Below, one piece after another: positions 1-7,572 of a DNA stretch of 15,169 nucleotides. Position 1 is the stretch's first letter. Every line of letters starts with the position of its first letter. The notes below the pieces were generated by a model that did not search any database, was not told the DNA's origin, and saw only the letters and a program-made list of their open reading frames with translations. The stretch spans positions 1 through 15,169 of the forward strand of contig JAOZMU010000025.1 in NCBI GenBank assembly GCA_029934165.1, read 5' to 3'. The position numbers were made by a program, and so were the translations under genes. This stretch comes from Bacteroidales bacterium (lineage in GTDB: Bacteria; Bacteroidota; Bacteroidia; Bacteroidales; JAOZMU01).

Positions 1-49
1 TTTTCAAATTTATTATTTTTAACTCTAAATTTATTATTGTCCAAAGTCT

Positions 50-87
50 AATTACTAAGTGCGATGCACTTTTTAAGTATTACGATT
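50..87 (-). repeat. R2 partial copy, inverted
   Basis: Read on the minus strand, this matches the 3' end of the R2 repeat: an AATCGT word, a TTAAAAAGTGC block, then the hairpin AAGTGC-loop-GCACTT (57-71) and TTAGT. The loop bases differ from the other copies (GAT on the plus strand), while both arms are unchanged. Confidence 0.6.
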
Positions 88-155
88 TTTTATTATTTTT
101 CCTAAAGTTAAGAAAAAAACAAGAAAAAATGCAGGTCTGGTGTTTTTTTTTCAAG

Positions 156-259
156 ATGTAAGCACTCATACAAAAGTTTTTACATATTTACTTGTTCATA
201 TTTTGCTGATTAAGTGAACTTTGCAGAAATGCGTAAGCAACATTAAATAGGTCTTAGAC
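156..259 (+). repeat. R1 repeat copy A (104 bp)
   Basis: It begins ATGTAAGCACTCATAC and ends at the short palindrome GTCTTAGAC. It is nearly identical to the copy at 2480-2583, with only a few substitutions over 104 bp, and closely matches 15026-15126. It contains a promoter-like site. Confidence 0.9.
192..223 (+). promoter_or_regulatory. Putative Bacteroidota promoter in R1 copy A
   Basis: TTG at 192-194 and GAACTTTG at 216-223 are separated by 21 nt. The Bacteroidota primary sigma consensus is a TTG-type -33 box and TAnnTTTG at -7; only the T of TA differs here. Both boxes and the spacing are conserved in the other two well-preserved R1 copies. Confidence 0.5.
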
Positions 260-444
260 ATTATTGGGTTGGCTTTTTTTCAATTCTTAGGAGTATTTAA
301 TTGTAAAAAAAAGTGTTTTTGTTTATCTTGGCGTGAAGTGGGTTGAGAGTTTTGAATGACCAAGCCACTTTTTTGTCTTGGTTTATGGTTTAAATATTTA
401 TGTTAGTTATTGATTAATAGCACTATGTGCTTAAAACTGAAGAT

Positions 445-2418
445 ATGAAAAAAATTACATTATTAATTACGTTTTGTTTTATTGCTGTTGCGTTGTTGGC
501 GCAGAACCCGAAAAAAGGGTTTAAAAAACTGAAAAAGAGAGATTTTGAAAAGGCGGAAGAGATTTTTGCTGAAATGCTGACGGTTGACTCTTCTAATGCT
601 ATTGTGGCTTATGGAATGGCGTTGGTTTACGATGATAGGAGTTACTCTAAGTTTGACTTGTTCAAGGCGTTTGGTTATGCGCAAATTGCATCGGTAAATT
701 GGGAAAATTTGTCTGAGGACGATATTGAGGATATTGCAGAGTATGCTTCTTACGAACAGGTAATGAAGGATTTAGGAGATATTGATGATAAGTTGTATCG
801 TTTTGTTAAGGTTAAAAAAAAGGCTCAACTTATTGATAAATTTATTGCTCTGTGTGGTAGCTCGCGGCACATGCGTAGCGTTGTACGCCTGAAATGCGGT
901 ATTTTGTATAAATCTGCAAAGAAAAAAAATACTGTTTCGGCGTTTAATAATTTTATTGAAGAATATCCTGCCTCGCCAGAAACCAAGGAAGCCGTTTTGA
1001 AACGCGATGGGTTGGAACTGAAAAAGGCATTTGGGTCGAAGACAATTTCTGCTTACGAAACGTTTATTAAGAAATATCCCGAGTCGCAGCTTGCTGATAG
1101 TGCTAGAGCTTTGCGCGATGGTATTGCTTTTCGGCAGGCAAAGAATACAAATTCTATTGCGTCCTATGATGGTTTTTTGAAGAAATATCCGAAATCGCGT
1201 TTTGCTGCACAGGCTGCCACGAAAAAAGAGGAAATGGCTTATGCTGAGGCTGTTTCGACGAAAAAATTGGGCTCATTTAATTTGTTTTTATCTCAATATC
1301 ATGGCTCGGAGAAATATAAAGAGGTTTTTCAGTTGAAAGCAAAAAAATTGGCTGCTACCTATGCTGCTGCCGACAAACACAAAGCTCTGAAAAATGACTG
1401 GCTTACGGTGTTCGATTATAACGGAAAACGAAGTAAGGCGCGCGGAATGGCTGTCGGGAATGACGGAAATATTGTTCTGACAGGCTACACGAAAAACATC
1501 GGAAATTGGACTAACGATGTGTGGGTTACGCTGTTAGATGCTAATGGCAATTTGTTGTGGGACAATAATTATGGTACGCCTTATGATGACCAATCGGAAT
1601 CTGTTGCTGTTACGGCGGAAAATGAGATTGTTTTGGTGGGTTATTGTAACTCGAAAAAAGGAATGCCAAAAGGTTCTGTTTGGGTTGTAAAACTTGGTCA
1701 AGATGGCAAAAAAATATGGGAGCATAAATTCAAAGGCACTCGTGCGATAGATGTTACGGTGAAAAATAGTGGTGAAATTGTTGTGGCTGGCTACGATGCT
1801 CGTCATAATGGTGCGCGCGATTTTTGGGTTGCAAAGTTAAGCCCTGACGGAAAAAAAGTGTGGAAAAAAACATTCGAGGGCAAAGGCATTGCTAGTAGTG
1901 TGGTTGCAAATACGGCTGGCGAAATTGTTGCGGTGAGCGATACGTGGGCAGTTGCACTGGATAATAGTGGAAATCTGCTTTGGGAAACAACGTTAGAAGA
2001 AAGTGTGAAGGCTTATGCTGCTACGATGGATAGTGGCGGCTCTATATATATTGTAGGGCGGTTCTATAATTTCCGAACCACGCAGCGTAGCGATTTTTGG
2101 GTTGCAAAGTATTCGGCAGCCGGAAAAATGACTTGGAAAAAGACTTTCGATAGAAAGGGAATGTTTGATAAGGCTTATTCTATTGATGTTGATGCTGGTA
2201 ACAACCTGATAGTTAGCGGAATATCCGGCACAATGAAAGATGATGATTTGTGGTTGCTGAAAATAAACTCGAATGGAGCAAAAGTTTCCGAGAAAGTTTT
2301 TGGTTCGCCTCAAAACGAGAAACACCCTTCGGTGGCTGTTGCGCCTGATGGAAAAATTTGTGTTTTTGCTTCCTTTGGCTTGGAGGCAGATTGCGTTGTG
2401 TTCAAAACTACACCGTAG
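445..2418 (+). CDS. Secreted helical-repeat plus beta-propeller protein
   Basis: This gene encodes a 657-residue exported protein of unknown specific role. I chose the ATG at 445 over the GTG at 427 because MKK begins a textbook signal peptide: lysines, a hydrophobic stretch, then cleavage after LLA before Gln. The mature protein starts with a short TPR-like segment (DFEKAEEIFAEML). Four helical repeats of about 37 residues follow (roughly 158-310), each carrying a pattern like AYxxFIKKYPxS. From about residue 318 the chain changes to repeats of the type DGxIxVxGY then DxWVxKLxxxGxxxW. I count six such units plus a seventh lacking its last strand, and the strand DWLTVF before unit 1 could supply it, giving a closed seven-bladed propeller. 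One unit (GEIVAVSDTWAVAL) is shortened. It is likely periplasmic or surface-associated, with a scaffold or binding role. No catalytic residues are visible. A perfect hairpin follows the stop codon. Confidence 0.85.
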   Translation: MKKITLLITFCFIAVALLAQNPKKGFKKLKKRDFEKAEEIFAEMLTVDSSNAIVAYGMALVYDDRSYSKFDLFKAFGYAQIASVNWENLSEDDIEDIAEYASYEQVMKDLGDIDDKLYRFVKVKKKAQLIDKFIALCGSSRHMRSVVRLKCGILYKSAKKKNTVSAFNNFIEEYPASPETKEAVLKRDGLELKKAFGSKTISAYETFIKKYPESQLADSARALRDGIAFRQAKNTNSIASYDGFLKKYPKSRFAAQAATKKEEMAYAEAVSTKKLGSFNLFLSQYHGSEKYKEVFQLKAKKLAATYAAADKHKALKNDWLTVFDYNGKRSKARGMAVGNDGNIVLTGYTKNIGNWTNDVWVTLLDANGNLLWDNNYGTPYDDQSESVAVTAENEIVLVGYCNSKKGMPKGSVWVVKLGQDGKKIWEHKFKGTRAIDVTVKNSGEIVVAGYDARHNGARDFWVAKLSPDGKKVWKKTFEGKGIASSVVANTAGEIVAVSDTWAVALDNSGNLLWETTLEESVKAYAATMDSGGSIYIVGRFYNFRTTQRSDFWVAKYSAAGKMTWKKTFDRKGMFDKAYSIDVDAGNNLIVSGISGTMKDDDLWLLKINSNGAKVSEKVFGSPQNEKHPSVAVAPDGKICVFASFGLEADCVVFKTTP

Positions 2419-2432
2419 TTTTGGATTTCATT

Positions 2433-2465
2433 ACTGTCGGTGTGCCTTGAAACCACACCGACAGT
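2433..2465 (+). terminator. Strong hairpin after the propeller gene
   Basis: ACTGTCGGTGTG at 2433-2444 pairs perfectly with CACACCGACAGT at 2454-2465 around a 9-nt loop, starting 15 nt after the stop codon. There is no uninterrupted T-run after it, so it may act as a weaker terminator or as a 3' stabilising structure. Confidence 0.65.
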
Positions 2466-2479
2466 GGTGTCAAATATTT

Positions 2480-2583
2480 ATGTAAGCACTCATACAAAAG
2501 TTTTTACATATTTACTTGTTCATATTTCGCTGATTAAGTGAACTTTGCAGAAATGCGTAAGCAACATTAAATATGTCTTAGAC
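2480..2583 (+). repeat. R1 repeat copy B (104 bp)
   Basis: A 104-bp copy of R1 with the same ends as copy A. It stops 21 nt before the pduO start codon and fills most of the gap between the hairpin after the propeller gene and pduO. Confidence 0.9.
2516..2547 (+). promoter_or_regulatory. Putative pduO promoter in R1 copy B
   Basis: TTG at 2516-2518, a 21-nt spacer and GAACTTTG at 2540-2547 fit the Bacteroidota -33/-7 arrangement with one mismatch. Transcription would start near 2554, giving pduO a leader of about 50 nt. This is the best-placed promoter candidate in the window. Confidence 0.55.
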
Positions 2584-2604
2584 CTTACTTATTTAATTCC
2601 TAAA

Positions 2605-3174
2605 ATGAAGATATACACAAAAACTGGCGATAACGGAAAAACGTCTCTCTTGAGCGGAAATCGTGTAAAAAAACACAACGCTCGTATAGAAACGTATGGA
2701 ACTGTCGATGAATTAAATTCTTATGTGGGCTGGCTGCGTAGTAAAAAACTCGAACTCAAGGACGTGGAGTTTCTAATCGAAATACAAAATATGCTCTTTG
2801 TCGCTGGAACATCGCTTGCCCTTGACGAGCCAACTGAGCGTATCCGAATGCCGGAATTTCGCTCCGAAGATATAAAAGTCCTTGAAAATGAGATAGATGT
2901 GATAACTGCTCAACTTCCGCCACTAAGTCAGTTTGTTCTGCCGGGCGGACACGATGCCGTTGGACTGTGCCATGTTTGCCGTAGCGTAACACGTCGGGCA
3001 GAGCGGCAAATATCGGCACTTGCAGAAGTTGCGAATATTGATTTAATGGTTTTGAAATACATGAATAGATTATCGGATTATTTTTTCGTACTTTCGCGTA
3101 AACTTTCCAGACACTTTGGAGCAGAAGAAGTGCCATGGACACCACGAAAAAACCAGGAAAAAGAGCAATCGTAA
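2605..3174 (+). CDS. pduO: Cob(I)alamin adenosyltransferase, PduO type
   Basis: The 189-residue product should transfer adenosyl from ATP to cob(I)alamin, making coenzyme B12 in the cytoplasm. The PduO/MMAB hallmarks are present: TKTGDNGKTSLLSG near the N-terminus (residues 5-18), the RIETYGTVDELNS segment (27-39), FVLPGG (110-115), the RSVTRRAER helix (126-134) and NRLSDYFFVLSR (154-165). Length fits the family. I prefer the ATG at 2605 because family members begin just before YTKTGD; the frame is open upstream to 2545, but that segment lies in repeat R1. A promoter-like site inside the R1 copy would leave about 50 nt of leader. No other B12 or propanediol genes are visible, so the adenosylcobalamin probably serves enzymes encoded elsewhere, such as methylmalonyl-CoA mutase (inference). 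Confidence 0.93.
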   Translation: MKIYTKTGDNGKTSLLSGNRVKKHNARIETYGTVDELNSYVGWLRSKKLELKDVEFLIEIQNMLFVAGTSLALDEPTERIRMPEFRSEDIKVLENEIDVITAQLPPLSQFVLPGGHDAVGLCHVCRSVTRRAERQISALAEVANIDLMVLKYMNRLSDYFFVLSRKLSRHFGAEEVPWTPRKNQEKEQS

Positions 3175-3179
3175 AAGTT

Positions 3180-3280
3180 TAGTAATGGAAAATTAATAAT
3201 TAATAATTAATAATTTTGCTTACGCCTGATTTAGTTTTAGTTAGGAATTTTAATGGCTTACTTTATTAAATTCATTTTAC
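3180..3280 (+). repeat. R3 repeat copy 1 (101 bp)
   Basis: It begins TAGTAATGGAAAATTAATAA and ends ATTCATTTTAC, and is nearly identical to 3781-3881. It starts 6 nt after the pduO stop and abuts an R2 copy. An internal ATAATTA microsatellite-like stretch lies near its start. Confidence 0.9.
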
Positions 3281-3385
3281 TTAGAACGAAGATTAAATTA
3301 ACTGATATTATTATTTGCTGTTTGTTGCAAATTTTCAGTCAAATAGTAAATCGTTGTCTTAATATTAAAAAGTGCAAGGCACTTA
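3281..3385 (+). repeat. R2 repeat copy 1 (105 bp)
   Basis: It begins TTAGAACGAAGATTAAATTA and ends with a perfect hairpin, AAGTGC-AAG-GCACTT. Copies of the same length or nearly so occur at 13949-14053 and 14920-15020. This copy joins R3 on its left and ends 29 nt before the thioredoxin-like gene. Confidence 0.9.
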
Positions 3386-3414
3386 GTGAATTTATTAACC
3401 AATAACTAATAATT

Positions 3415-3762
3415 ATGCAACTACAAACAAACTTGAAACACCTTATGTCTGAAGCAAATTTTCGGGCAGCAATATCCGAAAACAAAAATGTTATGATTTG
3501 TTGCGGACGCATGGGACCAATGTGTATCCCTGTCTATAAGGCAATGACCTCAATTCGAGCAGATTATCCGCATGTGGAATTTTATGATATGGCATTCGAT
3601 TTGCCTGATGCAAAGGTTATTCGTAATTTGCCTGCGTGTGGGAATTTTATGGGACTACCGTTTACTGTATATTTCCAAGATGGTGCTGTTGTAGCTGCCA
3701 CATCTAGCATTCAAAGCGAGCAGCAAGTGAAGGCTATTCTTGATAAAAAATTCTCGAAATAA
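3415..3762 (+). CDS. Atypical thioredoxin-fold protein
   Basis: This is a 115-residue cytoplasmic protein with no signal peptide. The order of elements is that of thioredoxin: a helix, a beta strand (NVMIC), an active-site loop, a strand (HVEFYDMAFD), then a probable cis-proline strand (GLPFTVYFQDG, Pro82) and a C-terminal helix. The usual WCGPC is replaced by CCGRMGPMC (residues 29-37), so the spacing is CX6C from Cys30 or CX7C from Cys29; another cysteine lies at 75. It is probably a redox partner or disulfide-handling protein, but the substrate cannot be read from the sequence. No thioredoxin reductase is nearby. Repeats R3 and R2 lie immediately upstream and a second R3 copy directly downstream. 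A strong hairpin with a T-run about 140 nt after the stop probably ends the transcript. Confidence 0.75.
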   Translation: MQLQTNLKHLMSEANFRAAISENKNVMICCGRMGPMCIPVYKAMTSIRADYPHVEFYDMAFDLPDAKVIRNLPACGNFMGLPFTVYFQDGAVVAATSSIQSEQQVKAILDKKFSK

Positions 3763-3780
3763 ACATTGCCTAAAGTAGCT

Positions 3781-3881
3781 TAGTAATGGAAAATTAATAA
3801 TTGATAATTGATAATTTTGCTTACGCCTGATTTTGTTTTAGTTAGGAATTTTAATGGCTTACTTTATTAAATTCATTTTAC
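3781..3881 (+). repeat. R3 repeat copy 2 (101 bp)
   Basis: A second 101-bp R3 copy, starting 18 nt after the stop of the thioredoxin-like gene. It differs from copy 1 at a few positions, for example two TAATAATT units reading TGATAATT. Unlike copy 1, it is not followed by R2. Confidence 0.9.
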
Positions 3882-3900
3882 GTATAGAATTATGAACTCT

Positions 3901-3952
3901 CTGATTATAACAGATTTACATTTTTTAACAAAATCCGTTATAATCAGTTTTT
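3901..3952 (+). terminator. Rho-independent terminator after the thioredoxin-like gene
   Basis: A 17-nt arm, CTGATTATAACAGATTT (3901-3917), pairs with 3931-3947 with a single mismatch around a 13-nt loop, and five T follow directly. It lies about 140 nt after the stop codon, past the R3 copy. There is no T-run on the other side, so it probably works only on the plus strand. Confidence 0.75.
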
Positions 3953-3960
3953 AGTTTTAT

Positions 3961-4125
3961 CCTACCACAAGAAGAGTCTTACCTGCCAAAAAAATCACAA
4001 CGATTTATTTACCGATGAAAATAACAGAATGATGATGTAGAATAAACTTGTTTTTCGTAAAATCCTTTGTATCAAGGTTTATTGTGCTTTGGGTAACACT
4101 TAGGCATAAATATTCGCTGCGTGAA
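3961..4125. other. Short gap between convergent transcription units
   Basis: No gene or clear structured element is seen between the terminator and the end of the methyltransferase gene on the other strand. Confidence 0.5.
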
Positions 4126-4674
4126 TTACAATTTTTCAAAGACAAACAAATTGTTTACGCCGAGTTGGAATTTACTTTTATTAACAAGTTTGAAATTTGG
4201 TTTGCAGAAAATTTTCAGCGTATCCTCAGGCTCAAAACCATAATGTTCATCGGTTGACATTCCATCTGCTAATTTTAGAAACATCAGAATATCCAAAATT
4301 TTGTCCACAATCGCAGACGGAACAGTGATGATTACGACACCACCTTTTTTTAGTAATTTGAAGCAACTTTCTGCAACAACTTGTTGTTTATCTTTGGGCA
4401 CATGCTCAAAAACAGCTAGCATTGTAATAACATCAAAATCAACATTTTCTGGCATAAATTCAGGAAACATACCAGGGTAAATTGTGTAATTATCGCCAAC
4501 AATTTTTTCTTTTATTAAAGGCTCAATACCAATACCAAGAGACATTTTTTTTGCGTTTTTTTTGAAGAGCATTCCATCAAAAGCACCAATATCTAAAATT
4601 ATTGCATGCTTTGGTATGAATTTTTTTGTTTTGCTTATTCTCCAGTCTCTTAATACGTTGTCTATTAGTTTCAT
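4126..4674 (-). CDS. Small class I SAM-dependent methyltransferase
   Basis: The product has 182 residues and the class I Rossmann methyltransferase signature. Motif I is ILDIGAFDG (26-34), an acidic residue ends strand 2 (GIEP, Glu51), motif IV is FDVITMLAVFEHV (80-92), and a post-motif strand reads GGVVIITVPS (111-120). The pattern FEHV resembles UbiG-like and sugar or lipid methyltransferases. It is somewhat short for this group. It is the last of six codirectional genes, 63 nt after a glycosyltransferase, so modification of a glycan or lipid-linked sugar is a reasonable guess. The substrate is not determinable from sequence. No good terminator is visible directly after it. Confidence 0.85.
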   Translation of the reverse strand: MKLIDNVLRDWRISKTKKFIPKHAIILDIGAFDGMLFKKNAKKMSLGIGIEPLIKEKIVGDNYTIYPGMFPEFMPENVDFDVITMLAVFEHVPKDKQQVVAESCFKLLKKGGVVIITVPSAIVDKILDILMFLKLADGMSTDEHYGFEPEDTLKIFCKPNFKLVNKSKFQLGVNNLFVFEKL

Positions 4675-4737
4675 GTGTTTATATTTGTGGGATACATCGG
4701 AAATTCAATTTTTTGGGGATAGTGGCTGCATTTTATT

Positions 4738-5895
4738 CTATGCGTCTTTCTTCAGGCATAAAATGCTATGAAAAAAGCTGGAGAAAATTGTTTGCACTCC
4801 TATGATAATTCCTATTACAGAGGGAATTACATCGCGCAAAACAATTGATGGTTGCAGTTGCCCAAAACCGTGATTTGTCCAATACATCATTGCACTTATT
4901 GTAAAATAAATGCCTATTAGAGTGATGATTCCGCCAACAATAAGTCCACGTTCGAGGTTTATTATTTTAACTATTCTTTCGTATGTTTTGTTTTTTGGAT
5001 GCAAGCCTTGTGTTACGGTGTAAGTCTTTGTAAACAAGAAAAATACAACAGCCTGAAATCCGATAATAATTGCAGATGCCGAATATAACATCGTGTGAAC
5101 GTCCAGAACTATATCGCCAATATTTATTGGTGAAATCGCAAGACGAATTGTAAGTATTAATCCGAATATAATAAAGATAAGTCCCGGGTATAAAAACAGC
5201 CAAGCCGGACTATACATAAGCAAAAAACGAAGGTGTCGCCAGCCGTCTCTCCAAGTGTTTAGGTGTGGCGGTCGTGTACGTCCATCTGGCGACAGCGTTG
5301 TTGGGACTTCTGCAAATTTCATTTCTTGTAATGATGCTTTGACAACCATTTCCGAGGCAAATTCCATTCCGGTAGTTTGAAGTTTCATTTTTGCTGCTGC
5401 CTCTTTCGTAAATCCACGTAGCCCACAATGGAAATCACCAATCGGGATTTTGAAAAATAATCGCCCGATAAATGATAGGACTGGGTTTCCTAAGTATTTG
5501 TGTAAGAATGGCATTGCTCCTTTTTTAACGCCACCTTTGAAGCGGTTTCCCATTACCAAATCGTTGCCTTCTCGTAGCTTTTCGATGAATGGCATTAAGT
5601 TTGAAAAATCGTAGCTGTCGTCGGAATCGCCCATGATTATGTATTTTCCTTTGGCTGCATTAATACCACCTCTTAGTGCATTTCCGTAACCTTTCAGCTT
5701 TACATCTGCAACTCTTGCGCCATGTTGTGTGGCTATTTCCTGAGAACCATCGGTACTTCCGTTGTCGGCAATGAGAACTTCGCCGTTGATGCCGTTCTCT
5801 TTCATACATTTCATTGCTTTATCAATACAAATTGCCAACGTTTCGGATTCGTTCAAACAAGGCATTAACACAGTAACTTCGAGTGGGTTATTCAT
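4738..5895 (-). CDS. Family 2 glycosyltransferase, polyprenyl-phosphate type
   Basis: A 385-residue membrane-associated glycosyltransferase. The N-terminal GT-A domain begins VTVLMPCLNES, has ADNGSTDGS (43-51) for nucleotide binding and an aspartate-rich DXD region GDSDDSYDF (89-97). FHCGLRGF (155-162) and the segment RPPHLNTWRDGWRHLRFLL (208-226) are typical of DPM1/GtrB-like enzymes. About four transmembrane helices follow to the C-terminus. Such enzymes usually move a sugar from a nucleotide donor to undecaprenyl phosphate at the inner membrane, making the donor for a GT-C enzyme. The gene starts only 5 nt after a GT-C-like gene, which supports that pairing. The sugar is unknown. Confidence 0.9.
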   Translation of the reverse strand: MNNPLEVTVLMPCLNESETLAICIDKAMKCMKENGINGEVLIADNGSTDGSQEIATQHGARVADVKLKGYGNALRGGINAAKGKYIIMGDSDDSYDFSNLMPFIEKLREGNDLVMGNRFKGGVKKGAMPFLHKYLGNPVLSFIGRLFFKIPIGDFHCGLRGFTKEAAAKMKLQTTGMEFASEMVVKASLQEMKFAEVPTTLSPDGRTRPPHLNTWRDGWRHLRFLLMYSPAWLFLYPGLIFIIFGLILTIRLAISPINIGDIVLDVHTMLYSASAIIIGFQAVVFFLFTKTYTVTQGLHPKNKTYERIVKIINLERGLIVGGIITLIGIYFTISAMMYWTNHGFGQLQPSIVLRDVIPSVIGIIIGVQTIFSSFFHSILCLKKDA

Positions 5896-5900
5896 GCTTT

Positions 5901-7544
5901 TTAATTTTTTTGCGGTTTGATAACAACTTTATGAATTTTGTATGTGCCAACGATAACTTCTTGTGAATGATGCTTTTGACAAAATTCTACAAGTTGCCTT
6001 TCTCTTTCGGGATAATACGATTTTTCTGATAATTTAACAAGTATAACGACATCTTTGTGTGTGCGTAGTTTGTCGAATTTACCAAAAAGCGCACCACCGT
6101 ACTCTGCGCCCATTAATTCTGCTATTTGATGCGTTCTATCTGTCGATAAATAAATAGGACGCACATTGTCAATTGTGTTTTTTGTGATTAATGTTTCTAA
6201 CTCATGCCCAGTTTTTTCATCGCTAAGGTTGTTTGCCCATATACGAGCATTTCCGGTGGTAAAATATTGCGGTGTTGCGTTTATTAACGCATAGCGCGAA
6301 ATTAGCCCGTAACCAACAGAAATACAGGCAATAAGATACATGGAATATCTAAGAACTGGGGCAAATTTTTTTGTGCTTTTTTTGAATGTATAATAGCTGA
6401 TTAGTAGCAAAATAGAAACAAATGCAGGTGCATAATATCTGATTTCTTGCACAAATGTCCAACTCGAAAGTACATCGTTGTTTTGAGGAGTAGCAAGAAT
6501 TGAAAATAGTACTAAATAACCAAAAGTGCCCAAAATGCTTAGTGTTGAGAAAAGAAGGAAAAAGATTTTTTTATCGCTTGATTTAGAGTGCTTTATATCG
6601 CGAATTATCGAAATGACAATAAAAACAAAAATTACGATGGAAACTAAAAGTTTTATCGGAGCTTCTAATACCGAAAGTTTTAATTTAGAGAACAATGTAA
6701 AGAAAAATCTATCGTCTAAAATTGCTTGTATTGGGAAACTATAATTCAGTTTTAATAAATTATCGAAAAGTAAAGTTATGCCATTTGTCTGAGTTCCAAC
6801 CAAATCTGTTGCGTTGCCCTTTACTCCTTTAGTCATAATTAGAAAGCTAATCAAGGAAAAGAATGCAAAGCTAAGAGTGATAATTACAAGGTGTTTTAAG
6901 TGAGTTTTATTTTTAAAATATAACCATAAAAATACTAATGAAATGGGTATAACAATCAATGTCGGATAGTAAGCATAACGGATAAAAACCGTCATAAACA
7001 AACAAAAGCCAATGAAGATAGCAGTTTTTATGTTTAGATTATTACGAAATAAATTTAGGGTTAATACACTCGCTAACATGTAAAATGCTATTGATAACCA
7101 GCCTGTTATGCCAAAATCTAACCACGGCGAAACATTGAAACCAAGAATGAGCAAAACCGGAATTGCAACGGTTTTATCGACATCGTTTTCAAAATGTTTG
7201 AAAAAAATAAACCAACAAAGAAAAAAAATCGCCAACGCAAAAATCGTTACAAAAGTTTGCGACCAATACATACTATCTGTCGCAATTAGCGGTAACGCAG
7301 TCATATAGCTGTATCCCTCGGGGCGACCAAGCTTAATATAGATTGACTTAGAAATATCCAAAGTATCTACGTAAGAAGTTGTAATTCCGTTGCCAGCAAT
7401 AAGGTTTTTTGTTGCTTGCAATTGATATTGATAGTCGCTAGTATATTTTTGGGTATTTATGCTTAATTCAAAGCGAGAAAAGACAGAAATTATTGAAACA
7501 ATAATGATTACAATTCTAAAACTTGTTTTTGATAAATATTTCAT
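5901..7544 (-). CDS. GT-C-like multipass membrane glycosyltransferase
   Basis: A 547-residue integral membrane protein with about eleven hydrophobic helices between residues 9 and 416 and a soluble C-terminal segment of about 125 residues. The first large loop contains SDYQYQLQATKNLIAGNGI (36-54) and GRPEGYSYMTALPLI (73-87). These match the usual layout of the PMT/ArnT group, with an acidic residue near the start of loop 1 (Asp37 is the best candidate) and a later R-P-x-G-Y segment. The likely role is transfer of a sugar from a polyprenyl-phosphate carrier on the periplasmic face, to lipid, glycan or protein. The adjacent polyprenyl-phosphate glycosyltransferase could supply the donor. It lies 28 nt after the coiled-coil gene. 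Assignment rests on topology and loop pattern, so a different polymer-handling membrane role is possible. Confidence 0.7.
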   Translation of the reverse strand: MKYLSKTSFRIVIIIVSIISVFSRFELSINTQKYTSDYQYQLQATKNLIAGNGITTSYVDTLDISKSIYIKLGRPEGYSYMTALPLIATDSMYWSQTFVTIFALAIFFLCWFIFFKHFENDVDKTVAIPVLLILGFNVSPWLDFGITGWLSIAFYMLASVLTLNLFRNNLNIKTAIFIGFCLFMTVFIRYAYYPTLIVIPISLVFLWLYFKNKTHLKHLVIITLSFAFFSLISFLIMTKGVKGNATDLVGTQTNGITLLFDNLLKLNYSFPIQAILDDRFFFTLFSKLKLSVLEAPIKLLVSIVIFVFIVISIIRDIKHSKSSDKKIFFLLFSTLSILGTFGYLVLFSILATPQNNDVLSSWTFVQEIRYYAPAFVSILLLISYYTFKKSTKKFAPVLRYSMYLIACISVGYGLISRYALINATPQYFTTGNARIWANNLSDEKTGHELETLITKNTIDNVRPIYLSTDRTHQIAELMGAEYGGALFGKFDKLRTHKDVVILVKLSEKSYYPERERQLVEFCQKHHSQEVIVGTYKIHKVVIKPQKN

Positions 7545-7572
7545 AATTATTTTTTGAGCTTAGAATTATTTT

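Larger units (their letters stand above)
1..444. other. Non-coding region before the propeller gene
   Basis: No gene is supported here. The stretch holds an inverted partial copy of repeat R2 at 50-87, a full R1 copy at 156-259 and AT-rich filler. The R1 promoter-like site would give a leader of about 215 nt ahead of the ATG at 445. Confidence 0.6.

Noticed and set aside
2545..2604. N-terminal extension of the pduO product
   Set aside because: The 20 extra codons lie mostly in repeat R1, overlap the putative promoter, and precede the normal family N-terminus.
2756..3145. 129-codon open frame opposite pduO
   Set aside because: It is antisense to a clear adenosyltransferase gene, and its translation shows no domain-like pattern.
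3190..3215. Tandem AATTAATAATT units as a CRISPR-like or satellite array
   Set aside because: Units are too short, have no spacers, and simply form the AT-rich start of R3.
4048..4257. 69-codon plus-strand frame at the end of the methyltransferase gene
   Set aside because: Most of it overlaps the methyltransferase in antisense, and there is no recognisable product.
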